DNA of 64,000 nt from Sphingomonas phyllosphaerae FA2 (GTDB lineage: Bacteria; Pseudomonadota; Alphaproteobacteria; Sphingomonadales; Sphingomonadaceae), in assembly GCF_000427645.1 (NCBI RefSeq), contig NZ_KE386571.1, forward strand, positions 1,973,676 to 2,037,675, read 5' to 3'. Below the pieces are notes generated by a model. The model saw only the letters and a list, made by a program, of their open reading frames with translations, ran no database searches and was not told the DNA's origin. The position numbers and the translations under genes are program-made. Below are positions 1 to 10,398 of the stretch, in pieces; position 1 is the first letter of the stretch; each line of letters begins with the position of its first letter.

Positions 1-51
1 ATGCTTTACTACACCCGCAAGGACGGCAACGACTCGGCCGACGAAGACCGA

Positions 52-1002
52 CTAACCGACCCGCCCCATCTTCAGGAACTTCGCACGACGATCCTGTCGC
101 AGCGCGTCAGGCGTCAGCGGCGCCAGATCGCGCAGCATCCGCTCGACGCAATCACCCAGCGCGCGGATTGCGCCATCGCGGTCGCGGTGCGCGCCGCCCA
201 GCGGCTCGGGAACGATCGCGTCGATCACGCCCAGCGCCTTCAGGTCCTGCGCCGTCACCTTCATCGCCTCGGCAGCGTCCGGCGCCTTGTCGGCGGTGCG
301 CCACAGGATTGAGGCGCAGCCCTCGGGCGAAATCACCGAATAGACCGCATGCTCGAACATCAGCACGCGATTGCCGCTCGCCAGCGCGATCGCGCCGCCC
401 GAGCCGCCCTCGCCGACCACCGCCGCCACCATCGGCACGCCAAGCGCGAGGCACGCCTCGGTCGAGCGCGCGATCGCCTCAGCCTGCCCGCGCTCCTCGG
501 CCTGGATGCCCGGGAACGCGCCCGAGGTGTCGACCAGCGTCACCACCGGCAGCCCGAAGCGATCGGCCATCTCCAGCAAGCGGATCGCCTTGCGATAGCC
601 CTCCGGCTTGCCCATCCCGAAATTGTGGCGCAGCCGGCTGGCGGTATCGTCGCCCTTCTCATGGCCCAGCACCATCACGCGTTGCCCGCGGAAGGTCGCG
701 AAGCCACCGAGGATCGCCTGATCGTCACCGAACGCCCGGTCGCCCGCCAGCGGCACGAACTCGTCGAACAATCCGGCGACATAGTGCTTGAAGTGCGGCC
801 GCTCGGGGTGGCGCGCGACCTGCGTCTTCTGCCACGGCGACAGCTTGCCGAACGTGTCCTTCAGCAGCTTGTCCGACTTCGCCTGCAGCTTGGCGATCTC
901 GGCGGAAATGTCGATGGTGCCCTCGGCGCCGGTCTCGCGCAGTTCGTCGATACGCGCCTGCAGCTCGGCGATGGGCTTCTCGAAGTCGAGGAAAATACGC
1001 AT
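52..1002 (-). CDS. accA: Acetyl-CoA carboxylase carboxyltransferase subunit alpha
   Basis: This is the alpha subunit of the cytoplasmic acetyl-CoA carboxylase carboxyltransferase. Together with AccD it moves the carboxyl group from carboxybiotin-BCCP to acetyl-CoA, giving malonyl-CoA for fatty-acid synthesis. The 316-aa length is normal for the family. The N-terminus is the usual helical segment ([14 protein letters not shown]) and the crotonase-like core carries the conserved stretches [31 protein letters not shown] and SPEGCASI. The gene lies 9 bp downstream of xerD on the same strand, an arrangement I associate with sphingomonads. No damage is seen. Confidence 0.97.
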   Translation of the reverse strand: MRIFLDFEKPIAELQARIDELRETGAEGTIDISAEIAKLQAKSDKLLKDTFGKLSPWQKTQVARHPERPHFKHYVAGLFDEFVPLAGDRAFGDDQAILGGFATFRGQRVMVLGHEKGDDTASRLRHNFGMGKPEGYRKAIRLLEMADRFGLPVVTLVDTSGAFPGIQAEERGQAEAIARSTEACLALGVPMVAAVVGEGGSGGAIALASGNRVLMFEHAVYSVISPEGCASILWRTADKAPDAAEAMKVTAQDLKALGVIDAIVPEPLGGAHRDRDGAIRALGDCVERMLRDLAPLTPDALRQDRRAKFLKMGRVG

Positions 1003-1011
1003 CGGGCGCAG

Positions 1012-1908
1012 CTAGGCGCGCTTTCGCAACGCGTCAACGAGCGGGTGACGCTCGTTGACCAGCTCGACCAGCCGGCTGCTGTCGACATGGGTATAGATTT
1101 CGGTGGTCGCGATATCGGCATGGCCGAGCATCGTCTGCAGCGCGCGCAGGTCTGCGCCGCCCTCCAGCAGGTGCGTCGCAAAGGCGTGGCGCAGCACGTG
1201 CGGGCTGATCCTCTCGGGCGCGATCCCGGCCTCGGCGGCGAGCGTGCGCACCAGCTGGAACAGCCGCACGCGCGAGATATGTGTCGCCCCCGAGGGGAAC
1301 AGGAACGCGCGGTCGGTCGCGACATGCGCGCGCCACGCCGCCACCGCCGCACGCGCGCGATCCGAGATCGGCACCAGCCGCTCGCGCCCGCCCTTGCCCT
1401 TCAGGATCAGGAACGGCCGGTCGGGATGGATCGCGCCGCGCGGCAACGACACCAGCTCGGTCGCACGCAGCCCCGATCCGTAGAGCAATTCGAACAGCGC
1501 CGACAGCCGCAGGTCGGTCGGGATCACCGGATCACGCGCCAGCCGCGTGTCGATTGCGGCGAACAGCCGGTCGACGTCGCCGTGATCGAGCGTGCGCGGC
1601 AGCCGCCGCTGAGTCCCGGGTCGCGGTAACGAAGGCGAAGGATCGTCGGCGCGATCACCCTCGTCGATCAGGAACCCGAAGAAGCGTCGCAGCGCCGCCG
1701 CCTTGCGGGCCACCGTCGCATTGGAAAGCTCCGTCCAGCCATCCGCCAGCCGCTCCAGCGCCGCGCCGTCCGCCACCGCCAGCCCGCCATCGAGCGCCGC
1801 AGACGCCAGCATCAGATCGCGGCGATACGCGGCCAGCGTATTCTGCGCCGCCCCCGCCTGCGCCGCCATCATCTCCAGAAAGCGATCGATCGCGCCGGCG
1901 TCGCTCAC
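1012..1908 (-). CDS. xerD: Tyrosine recombinase XerD
   Basis: This is a site-specific tyrosine recombinase of 298 aa, the usual length for XerC/XerD, which resolve chromosome dimers at dif near the division septum. An N-terminal SAM-like domain (about residues 1-90) is followed by the catalytic domain, with box I Arg in SGLRATEL, the HVLRHAFATHLL box with the HxxR pair, LGHADI and the nucleophile region TTEIYTHV. The GTG start at 1908 overlaps the stop of the upstream gene (GTGA); longer in-frame starts would run deep into that gene. XerC cannot be fully excluded, but the beginning of the protein and the accA linkage fit XerD. Confidence 0.9.
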   Translation of the reverse strand: MSDAGAIDRFLEMMAAQAGAAQNTLAAYRRDLMLASAALDGGLAVADGAALERLADGWTELSNATVARKAAALRRFFGFLIDEGDRADDPSPSLPRPGTQRRLPRTLDHGDVDRLFAAIDTRLARDPVIPTDLRLSALFELLYGSGLRATELVSLPRGAIHPDRPFLILKGKGGRERLVPISDRARAAVAAWRAHVATDRAFLFPSGATHISRVRLFQLVRTLAAEAGIAPERISPHVLRHAFATHLLEGGADLRALQTMLGHADIATTEIYTHVDSSRLVELVNERHPLVDALRKRA

Positions 1909-3674
1909 AGCCGCGCGATCGCCTCCGCCGCGATCATCCGCGCCTCGCCGTCCAGTCCGACCGCGCGCAGCGCCCGGACGATGTGGAACAGGGCCGCGGG
2001 CGGGACATGCGCCCAGCCGTCGGCCTGCATCCCGACCGCTGCCAGCAGCAACACCGTCCCCGCCTGCCCCTCGCCCGCGGCGCGTTCCAGCGCGCTGGTC
2101 CAGGCGTTGCGTTGCGCCACCGGCACCGCCAGCTTGCCCGACAGGTCGTCGACCGCCGCCGCGGGCAGCCGCCCCAGCCCCGCCATGCCCGCAAACAACA
2201 ACTGGCGCTTCCGCTCGGCCAGCCCGCCCTTCGGCGCATAATCGGTGATCGTCGATGCGGACAATTGCGTGATCGCATCCGGGTCGGCGAGCAGCAGCAT
2301 CGCCCAGCCGTCGCTGCCGACCGGCACCGCACCCTGCCAGCGCTGCGCGGTGCGATCCAGCCCGGCGGACAGCATCGACGCGATCAGCCGATCGGCCTGC
2401 GCCTCGTTGGCGGCGGCGGGCAGCCGCGCGGCGGCACGCGCGGTCAGCACCAGCCGGGCATAGCGGGTTTCGGGTGTCTCCGCCGCGTCCCACAGCTTGA
2501 CCATCGCCGCGATCCGCGTCGCGCGATCGTTGCCGACATAGGCGTCGCGCAGCGTCGCGGCGGCGTTAGACAGCGCGGCGGGCGCATCACTACCCTCCGC
2601 GATCGCCGCATAGAGATCGACCACCGCCGCGCTCGACAGCACGCCCAGCGCAGCCGCGCGATCCGCAGCCGCCGCGCGATCCACCAGCGGAGTCGCCGGG
2701 GCCAGCGCCTGCCAGCCGCGCACCTGCGGGCCGACCGTGCCGTACAGCTCGTCGGGCACCGCGACCCCGGTCGCGGTCGCCAGCCCGAACCGCCACGCCG
2801 TCAGCTGCACCACCGGCGCCCATTCGATCGTCACCGCCTGTCGGCTGTTGAGCCCCGCGCCCATCACCTTTTGCGCCAGTGCCAGATCGATCCCGCTGGC
2901 GACGCGGCGGCGGCGAATATCGGCGATCAGCGGTTGCGTTCGCGCCGCCCCGGTCAGTCCGGCGCACATCGCGCGCGCAACGATCCACGCCCGCTCGCTA
3001 TCGCCCGCGCTCGCCGCCAGCGGACACAGCCCGGCCGGATCGCCGGTCGCGAGCGCGGCCTGCATCCACACCTCACGCAGCTTCGGCGTGACCCGGTCGC
3101 TATCGACCGACTGCGCGACCGCGCGTGCCGACACCGATTCGCCCATCCGCAGCAACAACCACGCGCGTTCGGCGGCAAAGTCGGCACCGTTGACGCGCGA
3201 CGGCGTGTCGATCTTCGCCACCAGCAGCCGCCGCAGGCCGATCGACAGCCACCGCGACGGCAATGGCGCCGACAGATAGCGCATCAGCCGCTCGACATAG
3301 CGGCCATCCGCGCTCCCGAACGCCTCACCCACGAAGCCCTGATCGGCCCCGACCGCCGTCAGCGAGCGCCGCGCGAACGCCGGCAACACATAGCGCGGCG
3401 TCGCGACCGGCGTCGGGCTCGCGGTCGGCGACGGGAACGGCAAGGGCGGCAGCGGCGGCAACGAGCCGGCCGGGGTCGTCGCCTGCACGCGCGGCGCATT
3501 GGCCGGTGCGGTCGCAGCCGGGCTCGGTTGCGCGGCGGGCGGCTGCGCAGGCGCGGCCTCGCCGAAGCCGGGCGGCAACAGCGATTCGGGGCGGTCCTGC
3601 GCGATCGCCGCCGCCGCAAGGCCGAGCGCCGCGACGCCGGCCAGCGCGGCGCGTTTAGCCGGCGAGATTGCCAA
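1905..3674 (-). CDS. Hypothetical exported alanine-rich protein
   Basis: I do not recognise a named family. The predicted protein of about 589 aa begins with a hydrophobic signal-like segment (AALAGVAALGLAAAAIAQ) and a long Pro/Ala-rich linker (residues about 30-90). It continues as an alanine- and leucine-rich, probably all-helical repeat region that may be an alpha-solenoid. The TTG at 3672-3674 is chosen as start because it places the signal segment at the N-terminus and overlaps the end of the small upstream membrane-protein gene. It is coupled to xerD by a GTGA overlap. A periplasmic location is inferred. The open frame extends further upstream, so the start is uncertain. Confidence 0.65.
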   Translation of the reverse strand: MAISPAKRAALAGVAALGLAAAAIAQDRPESLLPPGFGEAAPAQPPAAQPSPAATAPANAPRVQATTPAGSLPPLPPLPFPSPTASPTPVATPRYVLPAFARRSLTAVGADQGFVGEAFGSADGRYVERLMRYLSAPLPSRWLSIGLRRLLVAKIDTPSRVNGADFAAERAWLLLRMGESVSARAVAQSVDSDRVTPKLREVWMQAALATGDPAGLCPLAASAGDSERAWIVARAMCAGLTGAARTQPLIADIRRRRVASGIDLALAQKVMGAGLNSRQAVTIEWAPVVQLTAWRFGLATATGVAVPDELYGTVGPQVRGWQALAPATPLVDRAAAADRAAALGVLSSAAVVDLYAAIAEGSDAPAALSNAAATLRDAYVGNDRATRIAAMVKLWDAAETPETRYARLVLTARAAARLPAAANEAQADRLIASMLSAGLDRTAQRWQGAVPVGSDGWAMLLLADPDAITQLSASTITDYAPKGGLAERKRQLLFAGMAGLGRLPAAAVDDLSGKLAVPVAQRNAWTSALERAAGEGQAGTVLLLAAVGMQADGWAHVPPAALFHIVRALRAVGLDGEARMIAAEAIARL

Positions 3675-3792
3675 GCTCGACCGCCTTCTCGACACGCGTG
3701 ACCGGCTGCTCGGTCGCACGGCCCGCAAAGAAGAACAGCGCGCCGACCACGATCACCAGCAGCACGACGACGGAGACAATCAACCGGGTCAT
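3655..3792 (-). CDS. Small single-pass membrane protein
   Basis: This 45-aa product has one hydrophobic helix near the N-terminus (IVSVVVLLVIVVGALFFFAG) followed by a short polar tail. Its stop lies 20 bp inside the proposed start of the larger exported protein, which suggests translational coupling. It is divergent from aroK, with about 100 bp between them. The function is unknown. It is reported because the codon pattern, start and coupling look real even though it is very short. Confidence 0.6.
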   Translation of the reverse strand: MTRLIVSVVVLLVIVVGALFFFAGRATEQPVTRVEKAVELGNLAG

Positions 3793-3891
3793 GTAATTCC
3801 CAACCTGCACACGCGACCTGTCACTTGCGCCCCGGCGGGCTGCGTGCCTGCTGTTGCCGGGGACGGAACGCGCTGTATAGCCGCAGGGACG

Positions 3892-4455
3892 ATGTTGCAA
3901 AGCCCGCCCGTCCCGTCCCGCCGCCCGTCGCGCCGTCCGCCCCGCTGGACCGGCCGTCCGATCGTGCTTGTCGGGCTGATGGGCGCGGGCAAATCGACGG
4001 TCGGACGGCGACTGGCGCTGCGGCTCGCGCTGCCGTTCGTCGATGCTGATACCGAGATCGAGGCGGCGGCAGGCATGTCGATCCCCGATATCTTCGCGCA
4101 ATATGGTGAAGCCTATTTTCGCGACGGCGAACGCCGCGTGATCCAGCGACTGATAGACGGCCGGCCCAAGGTGATCGCGACCGGCGGCGGGGCATTCGTC
4201 AACGACGAGACGCGCGCGCTGATCCTCTCCGATGCGCTCGCGATCTGGCTCGACGCACCGGTCGAGGTGCTTGCCGAGCGGGTCAAGCGACGCGACACCC
4301 GCCCGCTGCTGCGCGGCAAGGACCCCGCGACCGTGCTGCGCGAGCTGGCCGCGGTCCGTAACCCGCTCTACGCGCTGGCGCATCTCCGCATCCCCAGCGC
4401 CAATACCCCGCACGACATGACGGTGCGCGCGATCATGGAGGCCCTGAGCAAATGA
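3892..4455 (+). CDS. aroK: Shikimate kinase
   Basis: Shikimate kinase phosphorylates shikimate with ATP to shikimate-3-phosphate in aromatic amino-acid synthesis. The 187-aa protein has the P-loop GLMGAGKST, the shikimate-binding DADTEIE and GGG (ATGGGAF) motifs, and the lid RDTRPLL. An N-terminal extension rich in Pro/Arg precedes the P-loop, as is common in alphaproteobacteria. The ATG at 3892 is chosen because upstream codons lie in the divergent intergenic region. The stop overlaps the aroB start (ATGA), so the two are one operon catalysing separate steps of the same pathway. Confidence 0.95.
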   Translation: MLQSPPVPSRRPSRRPPRWTGRPIVLVGLMGAGKSTVGRRLALRLALPFVDADTEIEAAAGMSIPDIFAQYGEAYFRDGERRVIQRLIDGRPKVIATGGGAFVNDETRALILSDALAIWLDAPVEVLAERVKRRDTRPLLRGKDPATVLRELAAVRNPLYALAHLRIPSANTPHDMTVRAIMEALSK

Positions 4456-5552
4456 CGACCGTGACCGTGGCGCTCGGCGACCGCAGCTATGACGTGCGGA
4501 TCGAACCAGGGCTGTTGTCGCGCGCGGGCGAGGCGCTCGCGCCAATCGTCGGCACGCGCCCGGTGGTGATCGTCGCCGACGCCAATGTCGTCGCGCATCT
4601 CGCCACGCTCACCGCCGCGCTCGACGCCGCGGGCCTTGGTTACGCCGAGATCGTCCTCCCCTCGGGCGAAGGCTCGAAGAGCTGGGCGACGCTCGAACGG
4701 CTCACCGACGAGCTGCTCGCGCTCGGCGTCGAGCGCGGCGATCATGTCGTGGCGCTGGGCGGCGGGGTGATCGGCGATCTGGTCGGCTTCGCCACCGCGA
4801 TCCTCAAGCGCGGCTGCGGCTTCGTGCAGATTCCCACCACGTTGTTGTCGCAGGTCGACTCGTCGGTCGGGGGCAAGACCGGGATCAACGCGCGCGCCGG
4901 CAAGAACCTGATCGGCGCCTTCCACCAGCCGAAGATCGTCCTCATCGACCCCGACGTGCTCGATACCCTGCCCGCACGGCAGGTCCGCGCCGGCTATGCC
5001 GAGGTCGTCAAATATGGGCTGATAGACGACGCTGGCTTCTTCGCCTGGTGCGAGACGAATGGCGCGAAGCTGCTCGCCGGTGACCCAGACGCGCGTGTCC
5101 ACGCGATCGCCCACGCGGTGGCCGCGAAGGCGCGGATCGTCGGCGAGGACGAGTTCGAAACGACCGGCCGCCGTGCGCTGCTCAACCTCGGCCACACCTT
5201 CGGCCATGCGCTGGAGGCGGAGGCGGGCTTCTCCGACCGACTGCTGCACGGCGAGGCAGTCGCAGCGGGCTGCGGGCTAGCCTTCGCCTTCTCCGCCGCG
5301 ACCGGGCGATGCTCGGCCGACGATTCCGCGCGCGTCGCCGCGCACTGGCGCGACAGCGGGCTTCCCGATGGCCTCGCCGCCTCCGGCATCACCGCCCCGC
5401 CCGCCCGGCTGGTCGAGCATATGCGCCACGACAAGAAGATGGCGGCCGGTACACTGCCGTTCCTGCTCGCGCACGGCATCGGCCAGACCTATCTCGACAA
5501 GACGGTGGCGCTGAATGAGGTCGAGGCGTTCCTCGGCGAACCGGAGCGTTAA
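4452..5552 (+). CDS. aroB: 3-dehydroquinate synthase
   Basis: This NAD- and metal-dependent cytoplasmic enzyme converts DAHP to 3-dehydroquinate. The 366-aa protein shows the NAD-binding GGGVIGDLVGFATAI, the PTTLLSQVDSSVGGKTGIN block, and the metal ligands in GYAEVVKYG, LNLGHTFGHALE and the HGEAVAAG helix. Length and motifs are typical. It is coupled to aroK by a 4-bp overlap. A palindromic repeat follows its stop. Confidence 0.97.
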   Translation: MTTVTVALGDRSYDVRIEPGLLSRAGEALAPIVGTRPVVIVADANVVAHLATLTAALDAAGLGYAEIVLPSGEGSKSWATLERLTDELLALGVERGDHVVALGGGVIGDLVGFATAILKRGCGFVQIPTTLLSQVDSSVGGKTGINARAGKNLIGAFHQPKIVLIDPDVLDTLPARQVRAGYAEVVKYGLIDDAGFFAWCETNGAKLLAGDPDARVHAIAHAVAAKARIVGEDEFETTGRRALLNLGHTFGHALEAEAGFSDRLLHGEAVAAGCGLAFAFSAATGRCSADDSARVAAHWRDSGLPDGLAASGITAPPARLVEHMRHDKKMAAGTLPFLLAHGIGQTYLDKTVALNEVEAFLGEPER

Positions 5553-5586
5553 GTCCTCTCCCGTCATTTCCGCGACACCACCTACC

Positions 5587-5680
5587 CGTCATTCCCGCGA
5601 AGGCGGGAATCCAGACGCGCAGGTTTTCGCAGGAGGCGCAACGTCAGAGGTTCTGGATTCCCGCCTTCGCGGGAATGACG
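5587..5680. repeat. Long imperfect palindromic intergenic repeat, copy 1
   Basis: Inverted 29-bp arms (5587-5615 and 5652-5680) contain the core ATTCCCGCGAAGGCGGGAAT and end in GTCATTCC. Together they make a large stem-loop between aroB and the hydrolase gene. A close relative with the same outer arms and a different loop lies at 28936-29028, so this is a dispersed REP/MITE-like family. It could act as a transcript end. Confidence 0.85.
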
Positions 5681-5759
5681 GAGTGAGCGCCCACCACTAA
5701 CGAGCGGCGGAACGCCCGTCCCAAACGCCCGTTACGACTGCTCTGCCAAGGAGAGCCAC

Positions 5760-6584
5760 ATGCCATATGTGAAGACGCGCGACGGGACCGACATCTACGT
5801 CAAGGATTGGGGTGAGGGGCGCCCGGTCGTTCTGATCCACGGCTGGCCGCTGTCCTCCGATAGCTGGGACCCGCAGATCAAGGCGCTCGCCGATGCCGGC
5901 TTCCGCGCCATCGCCTACGACCGCCGCGGCTTCGGCCGCTCGGGCCAGCCATGGTCGGGCTATAATTACGACACGCTCACCGACGACCTGCACGACGTGC
6001 TGGAAGCCGCCGGCGCGACGCAGGACGTCACGCTCGTCGGCTTCTCGATGGGCGGTGGCGAGGTTGCGCGCTACCAGAGCCGCTACGACGGCAAGGGCGT
6101 GATCTCCGCGGCGCTGATCAGCTCGGTCGTGCCGTACATGCTAAAGACCGACGACAATCCCGACGGTGTGCCGGAAGAAACGCTGCAACAGATTGCCAAC
6201 GGCATCCTCAAGGATCGGCCGAACTTCTTCCGCACCTTCTTCAAGGATTTCTTCGGCGTCGGCTATGTCACCAGCCCGGTCAGCGAGGCGACGCTCGACT
6301 GGGCGTGGCGGCTGGCGATGCAGGCCGGGCTGCAACCGACGCTGAAATGCGCCGAAAGCTTCGGCCACACCGATTTCCGCCCCGATCTGCCCGCGTTCCG
6401 CGTGCCGACGCTGGTGCTGCACGGCACCGCCGACCAGACGGTGCCGATCGACGCCAGCGGCCGCGCCGCGGCGGCGGGGATCGCGAACGCGCAACTGGTC
6501 GAATATGACGGCGCGCCGCACGGGCTGTTCGCGACCGAAGGCGAACGGCTGACCGAGGACCTGCTCACCTTCCTCGGGCGCTGA
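5760..6584 (+). CDS. Alpha/beta hydrolase, non-haem haloperoxidase-like
   Basis: This is a 274-aa cytoplasmic alpha/beta hydrolase of the cofactor-free haloperoxidase/esterase group. It has the oxyanion HGWPL motif near residue 29, nucleophile Ser in GFSMGGGE, the acid in HGTADQTVP and the catalytic His in GAPHGLF, so the triad is complete. The start follows an AAGGAG ribosome site. The true substrate cannot be read from sequence. It stands alone between two repeat-filled gaps. Confidence 0.88.
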   Translation: MPYVKTRDGTDIYVKDWGEGRPVVLIHGWPLSSDSWDPQIKALADAGFRAIAYDRRGFGRSGQPWSGYNYDTLTDDLHDVLEAAGATQDVTLVGFSMGGGEVARYQSRYDGKGVISAALISSVVPYMLKTDDNPDGVPEETLQQIANGILKDRPNFFRTFFKDFFGVGYVTSPVSEATLDWAWRLAMQAGLQPTLKCAESFGHTDFRPDLPAFRVPTLVLHGTADQTVPIDASGRAAAAGIANAQLVEYDGAPHGLFATEGERLTEDLLTFLGR

Positions 6585-6639
6585 CCCATCATCCCGGGCG
6601 CGACCCGGTATCCCGCTTCTCCTGCCGGTAGCAAGCGGG

Positions 6640-6660
6640 GTCCCGGATCAAGTCCGGGAC
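6640..6660. repeat. 21-bp palindrome, CCCGGATCAAGTCCGGG family, copy 1
   Basis: A perfect 8-bp stem with loop TCAAG. The same core occurs at 10678-10698 and 37273-37293 with different but still paired outer bases. It lies downstream of the hydrolase gene and next to another inverted repeat. Confidence 0.8.
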
Positions 6661-6669
6661 GACACCCTC

Positions 6670-6748
6670 GCGTCATTGCGAGCGTAGCGAAGCAATCCAG
6701 AGCCAGACCAGGACGCCCTGGATTGCTTCGCTACGCTCGCAATGACGC
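6670..6748. repeat. Inverted repeat with perfect 31-bp arms
   Basis: Arms 6670-6700 and 6718-6748 are perfectly complementary, built around GAGCGTAGCGAAGCAATCC. The element sits between the convergent hydrolase and ftsB genes and could terminate both transcripts. It is unrelated in sequence to the GGCGGGAAT family. Confidence 0.85.
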
Positions 6749-6783
6749 AGGTGCTTGAACCGACTGGAGCGAACGCTCTCCCA

Positions 6784-7098
6784 TCACTTCAACGGAACGA
6801 TCACCTCGTCCGGGTGTGCAACGTTCAGCTCCTTGCGCACCAGCTCGTCCACCATGTCCGGGTTGGCATGGCGCGGGTCGAGCAGCGTCACGCGGTTCTG
6901 CAACATCGCGCGGCGCTGATCGAGCTGCGCATATTGCTTCTCGCGCGCGATCAGCTGCCGCTTGTAATCACCCAGCGCGATCAGCCCGTTCGGCCCCAGC
7001 ACCGCATAGGCGCCGAAAAACGCCATCACCGCCACCGCAAGGGCGGGGACGGAAGCACGCCGGAGCGTTTGCGAGAGGCGATTGGACGGGCGAGGCAT
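6784..7098 (-). CDS. ftsB: Septum formation initiator FtsB/DivIC family protein
   Basis: This 104-aa bitopic membrane protein has a short basic cytoplasmic N-terminus, one transmembrane helix (about residues 15-36) and a periplasmic coiled coil (KRQLIAREKQYAQL...RRAMLQNRV), followed by a conserved tail with DELVRKELN. This is the layout of FtsB, which links FtsL and FtsQ in the divisome. It lies just downstream of eno, the classic eno-ftsB order. The ATG at 7098 is preferred over a frame extension toward eno. Confidence 0.88.
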   Translation of the reverse strand: MPRPSNRLSQTLRRASVPALAVAVMAFFGAYAVLGPNGLIALGDYKRQLIAREKQYAQLDQRRAMLQNRVTLLDPRHANPDMVDELVRKELNVAHPDEVIVPLK

Positions 7099-7143
7099 AA
7101 CGCCAGCGATTCTCGCGAGTCGCCTCGCCCTTTGCAAGTCCTA

Positions 7144-8436
<1,293 letters not shown>

Positions 8437-8558
8437 CTATTTTCTGCCATCGCGGCAGGACATGGCGCCTCCTAGCGGTCGCCCGGCGATGCTGCAACGC
8501 GATGGAACCGGCGGCCCCGCCACCGGGTTGTTTGACCTCGACCAGGGAAGGATGAATC

Positions 8559-9095
8559 ATGGCCGACGAGCAGGATCGCGACACGCTCCAGCATTCCACA
8601 CCGGCGGACGCCACACCGCCGCCCGCCGACGCCGCGTTCACGCCGGCGGAACCGCTCAAGGATGCCGGGGTAGAATTCACGCCGGAAGACACGAGCGCGT
8701 CCGGCAGCGGCAGCACGCTGGCCGACGCCAAGCAGTCCGCGCGCGACTATGTCGCAAAGGGTCGTGAGCAGGCCGCCGACAAGGCGCGGGGCTTTGCGGA
8801 GGATGGCAAGGCGAAGGCGACCGACGCGCTGACGCAGCTTTCGCAGATGCTGACCGACGCGGCCGGTCAGGTCGACGAAAAGCTCGGCGCGCAATATGGC
8901 CAGTATGCACGGACGGCCGCCGATCGCGTGCAGGGCTTCTCCAGCGCGATCGACCAGAAGAGCGTCGAGGACCTGCTCGACGATGCACGCGAACTCGTCC
9001 GCAAGAGCCCTGAAGTGGCTGTCGGTCTGGCAGCGGGCGTCGGCTTCGTGCTGGCGCGGCTGATCGGATCCGCCGTCGACCAGCGCGATGCCTGA
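8559..9095 (+). CDS. YqjD/ElaB (DUF883)-like protein
   Basis: The 178-aa protein has a disordered Pro/Ala/Asp-rich N-terminus, a long amphipathic helix region, and a C-terminal hydrophobic segment with the RKSPEVAVGLAAGVGF pattern typical of DUF883/YqjD-type inner-membrane proteins. It opens a four-gene set with tight overlaps (holin-like, DUF3618-like, helical), which resembles enterobacterial yqjD-yqjE-yqjK. A role in envelope stress or ribosome association is known for YqjD relatives and is only inferred here. Confidence 0.65.
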   Translation: MADEQDRDTLQHSTPADATPPPADAAFTPAEPLKDAGVEFTPEDTSASGSGSTLADAKQSARDYVAKGREQAADKARGFAEDGKAKATDALTQLSQMLTDAAGQVDEKLGAQYGQYARTAADRVQGFSSAIDQKSVEDLLDDARELVRKSPEVAVGLAAGVGFVLARLIGSAVDQRDA

Positions 9096-9438
9096 CCCAA
9101 TGGACGTTCGTGACCGCGTGCTCCCCGACAGCATCCCGCAACTGGTGACGCAACTCGCCACCGATGCGCGTGATGTCGCGAAGGCGGAGATCGCGCTGGC
9201 CAAGGCCAAGGCGCTCTTCGCGGTCACCCGTTACAAGGCCGCGGCGATCCGGTTCGTGATCGCGGGCGTGCTCGGGCTGGCGGCGCTGATCGCGCTGCTG
9301 GTCGGCGCGATCCTGTCGCTTGCGACACTGATCGGCCCCGGCTGGGCGACCCTTGCGGTCGTTGGCGTCGTCTTGCTGATCGCCGCGCTGCTGGCGCTGT
9401 CGGGCAAGTCGGCGTTGCGTGCGGGACCCGGCGCATGA
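9088..9438 (+). CDS. Phage-holin-family (YqjE-like) membrane protein
   Basis: The 116-aa protein has an N-terminal amphipathic helix followed by two adjacent transmembrane helices (about residues 53-75 and 80-105), the pattern of the Phage_holin_3_6/YqjE family of inner-membrane proteins. Despite the family name, no lysis gene is nearby, and the neighbours are YqjD-like, so this is a housekeeping membrane protein. It overlaps the previous gene by 8 bp and the next by 4 bp. Confidence 0.75.
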   Translation: MPDPMDVRDRVLPDSIPQLVTQLATDARDVAKAEIALAKAKALFAVTRYKAAAIRFVIAGVLGLAALIALLVGAILSLATLIGPGWATLAVVGVVLLIAALLALSGKSALRAGPGA

Positions 9439-9767
9439 CCGCCGCGGACGTGACCTTGGCGGAGGCGCGCGTCGCCGAGGCGCGGCAGCGGCTCGACGGC
9501 ACGGTCGAGCGCTTGCAAACCGAGTTGGAGCCGCGCCGCCTCGCGCGCGTCGCACTGGCCGAAGTGACCGAAGGCGGCGAACGCGCCGTGCGCGTCGGCA
9601 CCGAGGTTGCGCGCCGCAACCCCGGCGTGCTGGCCGGGAGCGCGACGCTGCTGTTCGCGATCGTCGCCGGGCGGCAGGTCGCGCGCCTGTTCGGCAAGAA
9701 GAAGCGGCAGAAGCGTCTGCCCTCCCCAGAAGATACCGCCACACCCGCCGAAAGGATCGGATCATGA
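9435..9767 (+). CDS. DUF3618-like protein
   Basis: The 110-aa protein begins with a helix rich in Glu/Ala/Arg (VAEARQRLDGTVERLQ), has a central hydrophobic segment (GVLAGSATLLFAIVAG), and ends in a basic patch and short tail. This resembles DUF3618 proteins, which commonly accompany holin-like and YqjD-like genes in alphaproteobacteria. Start and stop overlap both neighbours (ATGA). The function is unknown. Confidence 0.6.
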   Translation: MTAADVTLAEARVAEARQRLDGTVERLQTELEPRRLARVALAEVTEGGERAVRVGTEVARRNPGVLAGSATLLFAIVAGRQVARLFGKKKRQKRLPSPEDTATPAERIGS

Positions 9768-10213
9768 CCGAACATACCCACGATCAGGAAGAGCATGCCC
9801 GGTTGCGCGACGGCGTCGACCAGGCGCGTGAGGCGGCGTTGAACGCGCTCGACACCGCGCGCCACCGCGCCAGCGATGCCGCGCACGCCACCGCCGAGAC
9901 GCTCGAGTCCAACCCGCTCGGCGTGCTCGTCGGTGGGCTCGTGCTCGGCGCCGCGATCGCCGCGGTCCTGCCGCGCAGTCAGCGCGAGAAGGATCTGCTG
10001 TCCGGTGTCGGGCGCAAGATCAACGCCGCCGCAGTGGCAGCGCTTGCCGCTGCCAAGGATGCCGGCCGCTCGGAGCTGGACCAGCTCGGCCTGACCCCCA
10101 ATGCCGCGCGCGATCAGGCAAAGTCGCTTTTCCAGGGCGTGCTGAAGGCGGCCGGCACCGCGGGTTCCGCAGCGGCGCAGGCCGGGAAGGAACAGGTCAA
10201 GAGCGCGTCCTGA
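9764..10213 (+). CDS. Hypothetical helical membrane-associated protein
   Basis: The 149-aa protein has an acidic/His N-terminus, amphipathic helices and a glycine-rich hydrophobic segment (LGVLVGGLVLGAAIAAVL), followed by an Ala/Lys helical C-terminus. It is coupled by a 4-bp overlap to the DUF3618-like gene and is the last gene before a strong terminator, so it belongs to the same transcript. No named family is recognised beyond likeness to its first neighbour. Confidence 0.6.
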   Translation: MTEHTHDQEEHARLRDGVDQAREAALNALDTARHRASDAAHATAETLESNPLGVLVGGLVLGAAIAAVLPRSQREKDLLSGVGRKINAAAVAALAAAKDAGRSELDQLGLTPNAARDQAKSLFQGVLKAAGTAGSAAAQAGKEQVKSAS

Positions 10214-10295
10214 CCCCTTCAAACACGGCGCGCGCCGCGCTAGGGAAGGGTCAGGCCGACCGCCCGACCGCGGCGCCGATCCGGTGACGAGGGAG

Positions 10296-10334
10296 AGCCG
10301 CGGGGCAAGCGATCGTGCTGCCCGCGGCTTTTCC
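10296..10334 (+). terminator. Rho-independent terminator of the YqjD-like cluster
   Basis: A strong GC stem (AGCCGCGGGGCA paired with TGCCCGCGGCT, one bulged G) closes a short loop and is followed by TTTT. It lies about 80 bp after the last gene of the cluster. Confidence 0.75.
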
Positions 10335-10398
10335 GTGTCCCGGCGGCGACGCGGACGGGCGGCGCGGTGATGGTTCAATCCCAAGCGGGAGCGCGTGC

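Noticed and set aside
1..51. Gene at the left edge
   Set aside because: The 51 bp after the accA stop hold no supported coding frame on either strand. An apparent plus-strand frame from 1 to 312 is a shadow of accA.
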